Assembly (NCBI RefSeq): GCF_017426725.1 | Contig: NZ_JAERMS010000021.1 | Span: 1 to 44,850 of the forward strand | DNA from: Prevotella illustrans | GTDB taxonomy: Bacteria > Bacteroidota > Bacteroidia > Bacteroidales > Bacteroidaceae | Reading direction: 5' to 3' | DNA length: 44,850 bases | In this document: positions 34,961 through 42,317 of the stretch, piece after piece | Numbering within the stretch: the first letter of the stretch is position 1 | Layout: each line of letters begins with the position of its first letter | Position numbers and translations under genes: made by a program | Notes under the pieces: model-generated | The model's input: only the letters and a program-made list of their open reading frames with translations | Told to the model about the DNA's origin: nothing | Database searches by the model: none

Positions 34961-35887
34961 TCAGAGCAATCGTTTGTGTCGCAAAATGAACCAACTTAGG
35001 CCGCTGACCACCACGGAGATGATGATGGCGATGGCAAATCCCCATTTGCTGGCTTCCATGCCATTGATAAGATTCATGCCGAAGAGGCTGGCGATGAGTG
35101 TTGGAAACATCATGATGATGCTCACCGAGGTGAGCGTGCGCATCACGGTGTTCATGTTGTTGTTGATGATGCTGGAGTAGGTGTCCATCGTCGACTCCAG
35201 AATATCGGAATAGATGTTGGTCGTTTCTCGTGCCTGCGTCATCTCGATGTTGACGTCTTCGATGAGATCGGCGTCAAGCTCATCCACCTGTAGCTTGAAT
35301 TTCAGCTTCTGCAATAGGTTTTCATTACCACGAATAGAGGTGATGAAATAGGTGAGCGAGTCCTGTAAGCGGCTCAGTCCGATGAGACTCTCGTTGTTGA
35401 CGCCCTGATCCAGATTGTGTTTGGCTTTCTCTATGAGCGTGTTGATCTGCTTCAGACGCTTCAGATACCACACGGCCGACGACAGAAAGAGGCGGAAGAT
35501 GAGGTCCACGTAGTCGGTGAAGCCTACGCCGCGCTTCTGTTGGTAGCTCACGAAGTCGAGCATCATGTTGGTTTCATAGTAGCAAACGGTGATAGTCACG
35601 TCGCGTTTGTGAATGATACCCAGCGGCACGGTGGTGTAGGGTGTGCGTGAGCGAATCTCCTTGACATAGGGAATACGGAGAATAATGAGCATCCAACCGT
35701 CGTCGTACTCATAACGGGCACGCTCATCGGTATCGCTGATGTCGCTCATGAAATAGTCGGGAATCTGAAATTTCTTCTCAAGAAACTCTTGGTCTTCGTC
35801 CGTCGGACAGGTCACTTGAATCCAACAGTTGGACTGCCACTCCTTCAGCAGGCTCAATTTTTCATTAATGTTCCAGTATGTTCTCAT
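34961..35887 (-). CDS. corA: CorA-family magnesium/divalent-cation channel
   Basis: This 308-aa protein has a long cytoplasmic N-terminal domain and two C-terminal membrane helices, about 248-266 and 280-301. The pore signature SLFGMNLINGME carries the GMN motif of CorA. The long helix around DLIEDVNIEMTQARETTNIYSDILESTMDTYSSIINNNMNTVMRTLTSVSIIMMFPT is the stalk leading to TM1. Fewer basic residues than usual follow TM2 (ILRHKRLL). It should carry Mg2+ (possibly Co2+ or Ni2+) into the cell. A roughly 120-nt leader with a hairpin precedes it. Confidence 0.92.
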   Translation of the reverse strand: MRTYWNINEKLSLLKEWQSNCWIQVTCPTDEDQEFLEKKFQIPDYFMSDISDTDERARYEYDDGWMLIILRIPYVKEIRSRTPYTTVPLGIIHKRDVTITVCYYETNMMLDFVSYQQKRGVGFTDYVDLIFRLFLSSAVWYLKRLKQINTLIEKAKHNLDQGVNNESLIGLSRLQDSLTYFITSIRGNENLLQKLKFKLQVDELDADLIEDVNIEMTQARETTNIYSDILESTMDTYSSIINNNMNTVMRTLTSVSIIMMFPTLIASLFGMNLINGMEASKWGFAIAIIISVVVSGLSWFILRHKRLL

Positions 35888-35915
35888 TATAGCTAATCTC
35901 CATGATGGGTTAATG

Positions 35916-35950
35916 GTGGGGATTAGTCTTCATACTGTGCTAATCCTCAC
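35916..35950 (-). promoter_or_regulatory. Hairpin in the corA leader
   Basis: GTGGGGATTAG (35916-35926) and CTAATCCTCAC (35940-35950) pair at 10 of 11 positions around a 13-nt loop. It begins 28 nt upstream of the corA start and lies inside the expected leader. A further AGATTAGCT-like sequence on the minus strand lies next to the start codon and could compete for pairing. It might be a cation-responsive element, but it does not match an M-box that I can recognise. Confidence 0.4.
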
Positions 35951-36015
35951 GTAAGAAATAAAACGTTTCCGCGTGATAATCGTCCATATATTTAATGAAT
36001 AATTGTTTTCGACTG

Positions 36016-36023
36016 CAAAAGTA
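36016..36023 (-). promoter_or_regulatory. Putative -7 box for corA
   Basis: The minus strand reads TACTTTTG (TAnnTTTG), 128 nt upstream of the corA start, predicting a leader of about 120 nt. Confidence 0.5.
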
Positions 36024-36179
36024 ATAAAATAATTCAAAAGCCTTTGCCTTTTATCATTGTGCGTCGTCGGTTTTTTACTTTTTTAATTGTTTTGGCGTGA
36101 TTGCCCGGCTTCTTTCGCCGGTTTGTAATTTTTTTTGCCCGAAAAAACGACCGGATAAAATCGTCAATTTAGCGTTACG

Positions 36180-36425
36180 AAGGGGCGAAAACAAGTCTTT
36201 GGGAGTGGGTATGGGGCTTTTGGGGATGTAAAAGCATAGCGTTGATGAGGTAAAAGCTATGCTTTTGAGTGCTGAAAGGATAGCTTTTATCGGTTTAAAG
36301 GATTGCTTTTGAGACGAAAAAGACCGCAAATCCCGACCTAAAAGCTATGCTTTCAGGGTGGATTTGCGGTCTTTTTAATCGCTGTGTCGCGAAACGTGCT
36401 GATTATCAGCTACTTCGCAAAGTGG
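36180..36425. repeat. Intergenic AAAAGCTATGCTTTT-type repeat cluster (copy 2)
   Basis: Part of a 668-nt gap without a gene (35888-36555). Units seen are TAAAAGCATAGC (36229-36240), TAAAAGCTATGCTTTT (36251-36266), AGGATAGCTTTT (36277-36288), AAAGGATTGCTTTT (36297-36310) and TAAAAGCTATGCTTTC (36339-36354). GCTGATTATCAG is at 36398-36409 and echoes GCTGGTTATCAG at 17141-17152. A large hairpin (36317-36376) lies inside. Same family as 17047-17415. Confidence 0.75.
36317..36376. terminator. Perfect 17-bp hairpin enclosing a repeat unit, likely bidirectional terminator
   Basis: AAAAAGACCGCAAATCC (36317-36333) pairs exactly with GGATTTGCGGTCTTTTT (36360-36376). The 26-nt loop holds a nested hairpin made by the AAAAGCTATGCTTTC unit with flanking CCT/AGG. 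Both strands end in five T, so it could stop transcription from either side. Confidence 0.75.
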
Positions 36426-36502
36426 CTCAAAATTGGCGAATTTCGTCCAAAGATATTTTTATTTCAGAATAACGTCACCATTTTGAGGCTTTTGTAAAGA
36501 TA

Positions 36503-36549
36503 GTTGACAAGTTGATGGTGGGCGGATAGCCATCCGTCAACTTGTCAAC
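36503..36549 (-). terminator. Hairpin directly after the 798-aa TonB receptor gene
   Basis: GTTGACAAGTTGA (36503-36515) pairs exactly with TCAACTTGTCAAC (36537-36549), with an inner GGAT/ATCC stem. It begins 6 nt past the receptor stop on the minus strand. Its arms share CAACTTGTCAAC with the tandem repeat at 22277-22315. Confidence 0.7.
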
Positions 36550-36555
36550 GACCAA

Positions 36556-38952
36556 TTAAAAGTGCACCCGCAAGTCAATTCCGCATTGGAATGGGTTGCC
36601 CAATTGCCCGAAGTAATATGTCTTACCCGTAGCGGCGCTGCTCATGGCAAAGGTGTTGTATTTCGTATTGGTGAGGTTGCGGCCCCACAAGTCGATCGTG
36701 AACCGGCCGAAGTCGGCCATGGCATGCGCGCCTGCCAAGGCGTAGAAGGCCTGGCTGTAGGTGTTGGCTTCGTTCCAATAGATTTTACCCTGCGCGCTGA
36801 CGTTGGCGCCAAGGACAATGGCTTTGAGCGTGCCGTTGACCGGAATGTGATAGTCGGCCGAGGCAGAGAGCGTGTGTGCCGGGATGAAGGGCACCTTCTT
36901 GTTCTTGTAGTCGACCGCTTTCATGCTGCCGTTAGCGCTTACGCTGTCGATATATTCTTTGAATACGGCGCGGGTGAAACCGTAGTTGACCGTCCATGAT
37001 AGACGATTGTTGAAGGCTTGGCCACGCAGGCCGGCCTCAATGCCGCAACTGCTGCTTTTGCCGGCGTTGGTCATCATGCGGCCGAAGCCATAGTTGCCCG
37101 CCATGACGGATATTTGCTGGTTGCGCATCTGCATGTAGAAGGCTGCCAGGTCGAACTGTATCTTATGGTCGAAGAGGTTCAGATGGGCGCCCACCTCATA
37201 GTTCCAGCTGGTTTCGGGGTTGTAGGCGATGGTGTTCTCAATGTCTTTATAAGCCTTGGCGTCGTGTTCTACGGTGTAGTCGCCGCGCTGTGAGCTGTTT
37301 TTCTGCAGTTCGGTGGAGAGAATGTCCGAGAACATCTGGATGTTATAGCCGCCGGCCCGATAGCCCTTGCTCACTACGGCGTAGACATTACTGCCCATGC
37401 GGTCGATGTCGTAGCTCACGCCTAATTTGGGAAGCAGCTGGTTGAAGTCGTTATGTGCCTTGTTTTGCAGGGTCGACATGATATTGACGGTAGCCTGTCG
37501 GCCCATGACATTGGCCATGGAAGTCATTTTGGCGCTCGTCAGATAGTCTATCGACAGGTGGCTGTAGTCATAGCGCAGGCCAAGGGTGACCTTGAGGCGG
37601 TCGGTAAGGTTCAGGCTCGACTCGTGGAAGAGGGCTAAATTATAGGTTGGCGTGCGGAAAAGCCCGGGCACCGTGCCCAGTTTTACGTCTACCTTGACGC
37701 CTCCCATGCGCTCGATCAGGTCCCGGGCCTGTTGCTGTGCCTGCTCGACGGTGACGCCGGGACGCATGAATCGTGCGCTCATCGAGCGCACCATCGCGTT
37801 ATACATGGCGTTGCGGATGTTGCCGCTCATAAACTTGTCCATGTCCGAACCGAAGTAGATGGGCGCGTCGGTTTTAAGCCATTGGGCCGAGAAGAAGCCG
37901 CCCAGCGTCCACTGCCAGAAGTGGTTGCGATTACTTTTCATGACAAGTTCTTGCGTGAAGGCGTTCTGCAACTGCTTTTCTTCCAGTCGCATGAAGTCGG
38001 CGGGCATGTAGTCGATATCCATTCGCATGAAATCTTTTAAATATTGGTAGCTCGTGATGGAATTGAAATCGAAGCGGTTGCCCTTGAAGTTGACGCTGAG
38101 CGCGCTATTGACAAGGTTTCGGCGATACTTGGCTTGGTCGTTTGTCGAGGGATTGGCCGTGGTGTTGTGCTCCCAATCCATTTGTCCGTAGGGAAAACCG
38201 TTCTGGTCGATGTATTCATAATTGCCGCTCAGGCTGATGTTCCACTGTGTGTCGGGCCGCCATACGAGGCGTACTTTGCCACCGCCTTCTTTATATTTGT
38301 CGGCCCGCCGGCCGCTGAAATCGTTTCTGAAGAAGCCGTGTTGTCCGCTGTAGAAGCCTCCCAACATAAGGCCTGACTTGCTGTTGAGTTTCTGATAGGT
38401 AGAAGCCTCAAAAAGTTGGTAGCCGTGTGAGCCTATTCCAAGCCTGACATCCGTTCCTTGGTAGTTCATCGGGTCCTTGGTGTAGATACGAATCAGTCCG
38501 CCCTCGGTGTTCATTCCGTAGAGCGTACCTTGTGGACCGCGCAGCACATCGACGCGTGCCACGTCGAAATGGTGGAAGTTGAAAGCGCTCTTGCTCATCA
38601 AGGGCGCGCCATCTACATAAATACCGACGGCCGGTGAGTTGACGCGTGAACCTATGCCACGTATATACATGGATGAGGTGTAGCGCGAACCATAGTTGGG
38701 CATGGTAAAGTTGGGGACGAAAGAGGACAGCTCACGAAGGTCGCGAACGCCAAGATTCATCATCTGTTCGGCCGCGTAAATGTTGCTGCTGAGCGGTTGG
38801 TGACGAAGAAGGAATTGCTCTTTGGGTTGTGAGATAACGATAACCTCATCAATCTCGCGTACTTTCGACGTGTCATCTATGGCCTCGTCAGCCAAAGATG
38901 GAATGGCTACGGCTAACGCTAAAGCCGTAGCCATCATCTTTTTTTTATTCAT
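36556..38952 (-). CDS. TonB-dependent outer-membrane receptor, siderophore type
   Basis: This 798-aa receptor has a signal peptide (about 1-21), a TonB box-like segment (IDEVIVISQP, about 34-43), a plug (about 50-165) and a barrel ending in the typical aromatic terminus (DLRVHF). The plug includes MYIRGIGSRVNSPAVGIYVDGAPLMSKSAFNFHHFDVARVDVLRGPQGTLYGMNTEGGLIRIYTKDP. That style is found in FyuA-, FecA- and pesticin-type siderophore receptors, and no carboxypeptidase-like N-terminal domain or SusD partner is present. It is monocistronic. Two operator-like inverted repeats flank its promoter, suggesting tight control, plausibly by iron or by a substrate-responsive regulator. The substrate is not identifiable. 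Confidence 0.9.
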   Translation of the reverse strand: MNKKKMMATALALAVAIPSLADEAIDDTSKVREIDEVIVISQPKEQFLLRHQPLSSNIYAAEQMMNLGVRDLRELSSFVPNFTMPNYGSRYTSSMYIRGIGSRVNSPAVGIYVDGAPLMSKSAFNFHHFDVARVDVLRGPQGTLYGMNTEGGLIRIYTKDPMNYQGTDVRLGIGSHGYQLFEASTYQKLNSKSGLMLGGFYSGQHGFFRNDFSGRRADKYKEGGGKVRLVWRPDTQWNISLSGNYEYIDQNGFPYGQMDWEHNTTANPSTNDQAKYRRNLVNSALSVNFKGNRFDFNSITSYQYLKDFMRMDIDYMPADFMRLEEKQLQNAFTQELVMKSNRNHFWQWTLGGFFSAQWLKTDAPIYFGSDMDKFMSGNIRNAMYNAMVRSMSARFMRPGVTVEQAQQQARDLIERMGGVKVDVKLGTVPGLFRTPTYNLALFHESSLNLTDRLKVTLGLRYDYSHLSIDYLTSAKMTSMANVMGRQATVNIMSTLQNKAHNDFNQLLPKLGVSYDIDRMGSNVYAVVSKGYRAGGYNIQMFSDILSTELQKNSSQRGDYTVEHDAKAYKDIENTIAYNPETSWNYEVGAHLNLFDHKIQFDLAAFYMQMRNQQISVMAGNYGFGRMMTNAGKSSSCGIEAGLRGQAFNNRLSWTVNYGFTRAVFKEYIDSVSANGSMKAVDYKNKKVPFIPAHTLSASADYHIPVNGTLKAIVLGANVSAQGKIYWNEANTYSQAFYALAGAHAMADFGRFTIDLWGRNLTNTKYNTFAMSSAATGKTYYFGQLGNPFQCGIDLRVHF

Positions 38953-38989
38953 ATCAATCTTATGTGGTTGGGTATTGTGAATTTGAAAA

Positions 38990-39009
38990 ATCCTATTCTC
39001 TTATAGGAT
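38990..39009 (-). promoter_or_regulatory. Operator-like dyad downstream of the receptor -7 box
   Basis: ATCCTAT (38990-38996) and ATAGGAT (39003-39009) are perfect inverted arms around TCTCTT. The site covers the expected transcription start of the 798-aa receptor gene. Confidence 0.55.
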
Positions 39010-39013
39010 GATG

Positions 39014-39021
39014 CAAAAGTA
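39014..39021 (-). promoter_or_regulatory. Putative -7 box of the 798-aa TonB receptor
   Basis: The minus strand reads TACTTTTG (TAnnTTTG). CAAA on the plus strand at 39038-39041 (TTTG on the minus strand) may be the -33 element, with a 16-nt spacer. Confidence 0.55.
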
Positions 39022-39042
39022 AAGAGAAAAAAGAAATCAAAC

Positions 39043-39062
39043 AATCCTTATTTGTAAGGATT
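39043..39062 (-). promoter_or_regulatory. Operator-like dyad next to the receptor -33 element
   Basis: AATCCTTA (39043-39050) and TAAGGATT (39055-39062) are perfect 8-bp inverted arms around TTTG. They share the AATCCT/AGGAT half-site with the dyad at 38990-39009. Confidence 0.55.
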
Positions 39063-39092
39063 TTGCCATTGAATGATGCTGTTTAGACATAA

Positions 39093-39127
39093 AAAAGCCT
39101 GACGATCAAGCAGATTGTCAGGCTTTT
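39093..39127 (-). terminator. Rho-independent terminator of recA
   Basis: AAAAGCCTGAC (39093-39103) pairs with GTCAGGCTTTT (39117-39127). On the minus strand it lies 21 nt past the recA stop and ends in a T run. Confidence 0.88.
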
Positions 39128-39148
39128 CTGTAAAATATAAAACTCGGT

Positions 39149-40168
39149 TTATTGGGCCAGCTTGTCGGCAATGGCCTTTTTGATGAAGCCTTCCAGCTCT
39201 TCGCAAAGCTCGGGATTGTCTCGCAGCAGGTTCTTGGTGGCGTCGCGACCCTGTGCCAGTTTGCTGCTGTTGTAGCTAAACCAGCTTCCGCTCTTCTGCA
39301 CAATGCCGTATTCAACGCCTAAGTCTACGATCTCGCCAATCTTGCTAATGCCTTCGCCAAAGGTGATTTCGAACTCGGCTTTACGGAACGGTGGCGCCAC
39401 TTTGTTCTTGACAACCTTCACACGAACCTGATTGCCTATGACCTGATCGCCGTCCTTAATACTGGTGACACGGCGGATGTCAAGTCGCACGCTGGCGTAA
39501 AACTTCAGCGCGTTGCCACCCGTCGTGGTCTCGGGGTTGCCAAACATGACGCCAATCTTCTCACGCAGCTGGTTGATGAAGATGCAGGTAGTGTTGGTTT
39601 TGGCGATAGTGGCAGTGAGTTTGCGCAGTGCCTGGCTCATCAGACGAGCCTGAAGGCCGACACGGTTGTCGCCCATGTCGCCTTCGATTTCGGCTTTCGG
39701 GGTCAGGGCTGCTACGGAGTCGATGACCAGAATGTCGATGGCGCTTGAGCTAATCAGCTGGTCTGCGATTTGCAAAGCCTGTTCGCCGTTGTCGGGTTGG
39801 CTAATCCAGAGGTTGTCAACGTCGACACCCAGCTTGGCCGCATAGAAGCGGTCGAAAGCGTGTTCGGCGTCGATGAAAGCCGCAATGCCGCCCGCTTTCT
39901 GGGCTTCGGCTATGGCGTGGATGGCGAGCGTTGTCTTACCGGAGCTCTCCGGACCATAGATTTCGATGATACGTCCTTTGGGATAGCCGCCAACGCCTAA
40001 CGCCGCGTCGAGACCAATGCTGCCTGTCGGGATGATTTCTACATTTTCGATATGTTCATCGCCCATGCGCATGATGGAACCTTTGCCGAAATCCTTTTCT
40101 ATTTTCGACATGGCCATCTGCAGGGCCTTGAGCTTTTCGCTCTGAACGTTGTTTTCTTCTTTTGCCAT
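39149..40168 (-). CDS. recA: Recombinase RecA
   Basis: This 339-aa RecA has the polymerisation segment (about 5-30), the Walker A motif [14 protein letters not shown], and the Walker B region [22 protein letters not shown]. The L1 and L2 DNA-binding loops are around [15 protein letters not shown] and [34 protein letters not shown]. The C-terminal domain ends near [16 protein letters not shown]. It promotes strand exchange in homologous recombination and LexA-type autocleavage. Full length. Confidence 0.98.
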   Translation of the reverse strand: MAKEENNVQSEKLKALQMAMSKIEKDFGKGSIMRMGDEHIENVEIIPTGSIGLDAALGVGGYPKGRIIEIYGPESSGKTTLAIHAIAEAQKAGGIAAFIDAEHAFDRFYAAKLGVDVDNLWISQPDNGEQALQIADQLISSSAIDILVIDSVAALTPKAEIEGDMGDNRVGLQARLMSQALRKLTATIAKTNTTCIFINQLREKIGVMFGNPETTTGGNALKFYASVRLDIRRVTSIKDGDQVIGNQVRVKVVKNKVAPPFRKAEFEITFGEGISKIGEIVDLGVEYGIVQKSGSWFSYNSSKLAQGRDATKNLLRDNPELCEELEGFIKKAIADKLAQ

Positions 40169-40258
40169 GTGTTATGCTCCAACCGCTCGTTTGGGGCAAG
40201 CGGGCCTGATGATTTCATGGAGTCGCATCAGTATTTGTTAGTAAATACGGGGTTAAAA

Positions 40259-41497
40259 TTATAATTCGAGGTCGCCATCGAAGACTTCATGCCAAGGCAA
40301 ACCTTGTTCGTTCAATACCTGTAGGAATGGATCCGGATCGAAGTCCTCGACATTCCATACTCCGGGTTTGCGCCAGAGGCCCTTGAGGAACATCATCGCG
40401 CCGGCCATTGCCGGAACACCGGTGGTGTAACTGACGCCCTGCATGCCAGTCTCATTGTAGGCATCCTGATGCTTGCAGTTGTTATATATATAATAGGTGT
40501 GCTCCTTTCCGTCTTTCAAACCACGGATGCGACAGCCTATACTGGTCTCGCCGTCGTAGTTCTGGCCCAGGTCTTGTGGGTTGGGAAGCACGGCTTTGAG
40601 GAATTGCAGGGGCACGATCTTCACCTTTACCTTTTGTTCCGGATTGTCGGCCAGCGGCGCTTCGTACTCGATTTCGTCGATACGGCTCATGCCGAGGTTC
40701 TCGATGCAGTCCAGATAAGTGAGGTATTGCTGTCCGAAAGTCATCCAGAAGCGAGCCCGTTTGATGGTTGGGAAGTTCTTAACGAGGCTTTCCAACTCCT
40801 CATGGTGCATCAAATAGCTCTCACGACCGCCAATATTGGGGTAGCTGAGGGTCTTGTGAACGGCCAGCGGCTCCGTTTCAAGCCATTTGCCGTCTTCGTA
40901 ATAAAGTCCCTTTTGCGTGATTTCGCGAATGTTTATCTCAGGATTGAAGTTGGTGGCAAAGGCCTTATGATGGTTGCCCGCGTTGCAGTCGACGATGTCG
41001 AGATAATGAATCTCGTCAAAGTGATGCTTGGCAGCGTATGCGGTATAGGCCTGCGACACGCCCGGATCAAAGCCGCAGCCGAGAATCGCGGTCAGACCGG
41101 CCTGCTCAAACTTCTCTTTGTAAGCCCACTGCCAGCTGTATTCGAAGTGTGCTTCGTCCTTAGGCTCATAGTTTGCTGTGTCCAGATAGTTGCATCCGCA
41201 TGCCAGACAGGCGTCCATGATGGTCAAGTCCTGATAGGGAAGGGCCAAATTAATCACCAACTCGGGCTTGAAGTCATTGAAAAGAGCCTTCAGTTGCTCC
41301 ACGTCATCGGCGTCGACCTGGGCTGTTTTGATGTCGTAGTTATATCCTTTGTCATGAATTGACTTTACAAGTTGGTCACATTTGGCCTTGCGGCGTGACG
41401 CAATCATAAACTCGGTGAATACGTCTGCATTCTGAACAATCTTGAAAGCAGCGACCGTGGCTACGCCACCGGCGCCAATCATTAATACTTTGCTCAT
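40259..41497 (-). CDS. Saccharopine dehydrogenase family; carboxynorspermidine synthase-like
   Basis: This 412-aa oxidoreductase has an N-terminal NAD(P) Rossmann motif VLMIGAGGVATVAAFKIVQ. The ADDVEQLKALFNDFKPELVINLALPYQDLTIMDACLACGCNYLDTANYE segment and TAILGCGFDPGVSQAYTAYA are typical of the carboxynorspermidine/carboxyspermidine synthase branch; saccharopine dehydrogenase is the wider family. It would reductively couple aspartate semialdehyde with a diamine on the way to norspermidine or spermidine. The partner decarboxylase is not in the window. It lies between recA (minus strand, about 90 nt downstream) and the unknown 201-aa gene. Confidence 0.88.
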   Translation of the reverse strand: MSKVLMIGAGGVATVAAFKIVQNADVFTEFMIASRRKAKCDQLVKSIHDKGYNYDIKTAQVDADDVEQLKALFNDFKPELVINLALPYQDLTIMDACLACGCNYLDTANYEPKDEAHFEYSWQWAYKEKFEQAGLTAILGCGFDPGVSQAYTAYAAKHHFDEIHYLDIVDCNAGNHHKAFATNFNPEINIREITQKGLYYEDGKWLETEPLAVHKTLSYPNIGGRESYLMHHEELESLVKNFPTIKRARFWMTFGQQYLTYLDCIENLGMSRIDEIEYEAPLADNPEQKVKVKIVPLQFLKAVLPNPQDLGQNYDGETSIGCRIRGLKDGKEHTYYIYNNCKHQDAYNETGMQGVSYTTGVPAMAGAMMFLKGLWRKPGVWNVEDFDPDPFLQVLNEQGLPWHEVFDGDLEL

Positions 41498-41583
41498 GCT
41501 TTGTTCTTGGTTTAAATGAATTGGTATGTAGGGATAAGTTGATTAAAAATCGTGGAAATTTCGTAAAAGCAGCCCGATGGGGA

Positions 41584-42189
41584 TTAGTCTCTGAACTCAT
41601 CGGCCTTTACCCCCATGGCGTTGGTGAGCGAATAGCCCAATATTTCCTGTCGGAAATGACCGCCCAAAGTGGGCTGCATGGTAAATAAAGTAATGTGTTT
41701 GTCGTCGTCTGCGCCGTTTAACACGCGCTTCAGGCTGTTGAAAAACTGCTCGTTCTCTGTGTCGGGAACCAGCATGACGCGCTTCACGTCTTTGTGGTTG
41801 TAAATCGTTCGGGCCATGTCGGTCAAGAAATCTTGCTTGGTTACCATCGCTTCCGTGGGATAAGCCGTAAACGTAAACTCACCAAACGATTCGTCATAGA
41901 ACGCTTGGTTGTTGAGTTCCGCTTGTAAATCGGAAGGAAGAAAGTTGTTGAGTTGCTCTGTATTCTTGTCGTGAATAAGAATAACACCGGTCGTTTGCCG
42001 CCCCGGTTTCATGCCTCCGTCGAGTCCAATGTTGATTGCCCATTGCGCCATGTCAGCCTTCGGAATCTTTCGTCCCAACATTCGTTCAAAGTTAACGATG
42101 AGGTCGAAGGCCACATTATCGATATATTCAGCGTCCGCAATGATGATGTTCTCTTGGAGTTCGATGTCGTTCGCTTCTAAAGAATTCAT
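41584..42189 (-). CDS. Conserved Bacteroidales protein of unknown function
   Basis: This 201-aa soluble protein is acidic, has no signal peptide or membrane segment, and contains LIVNFERMLGRKIPKADMAQWAINIGLDGG, VILIHDKNTEQLNNFLPSDLQAELNNQAFYDESFGEFTFTAYPTEAMVTKQDFLTDMARTI and KRVMLVPDTENEQFFNSLKRVL. I cannot assign a known fold; it may correspond to DUF6621, which I recall only vaguely. The next Met after the chosen ATG is at residue 37, so the start is probably right even though the -7 box ends 5 nt before it. It precedes the carboxynorspermidine synthase-like gene by 86 nt and is divergent from nhaD. Confidence 0.7.
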   Translation of the reverse strand: MNSLEANDIELQENIIIADAEYIDNVAFDLIVNFERMLGRKIPKADMAQWAINIGLDGGMKPGRQTTGVILIHDKNTEQLNNFLPSDLQAELNNQAFYDESFGEFTFTAYPTEAMVTKQDFLTDMARTIYNHKDVKRVMLVPDTENEQFFNSLKRVLNGADDDKHITLFTMQPTLGGHFRQEILGYSLTNAMGVKADEFRD

Positions 42190-42194
42190 AGTTG

Positions 42195-42202
42195 CAAAGA
42201 TA
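42195..42202 (-). promoter_or_regulatory. Putative promoter of the unknown 201-aa gene (leaderless)
   Basis: The minus strand reads TATCTTTG, ending 5 nt before the ATG. TTTG on the minus strand (CAAA at 42222-42225 on the plus) is 19 nt upstream of it, an ideal -33 element. The predicted start of transcription is at or next to the start codon. Confidence 0.65.
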
Positions 42203-42233
42203 ACGGAAAGCGATGAATTATCAAAGAATTTAT

Positions 42234-42263
42234 TTTGTTATTTTAAAAAATGGCTTATCTTTG
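42234..42263 (+). promoter_or_regulatory. Putative nhaD promoter
   Basis: TTTG (42234-42237), an 18-nt spacer and TATCTTTG (42256-42263) match the Bacteroidetes promoter. The leader to the ATG at 42318 is about 50 nt. Confidence 0.65.
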
Positions 42264-42317
42264 CAAATCATTGTGTTTTAAATAAAATATTTATAATAAT
42301 CTAATCAAAAAGTAGTA

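Noticed and set aside
35888..36075. M-box magnesium riboswitch upstream of corA
   Set aside because: The leader is too short and lacks the multi-stem layout I would expect; only one clear hairpin is visible.
40469..41362. Long open frame (297 codons) on the plus strand opposite the saccharopine dehydrogenase-family gene
   Set aside because: It is fully antisense to a clearly conserved gene, and its translation shows no recognisable domain; such mirror frames are common in this GC range.
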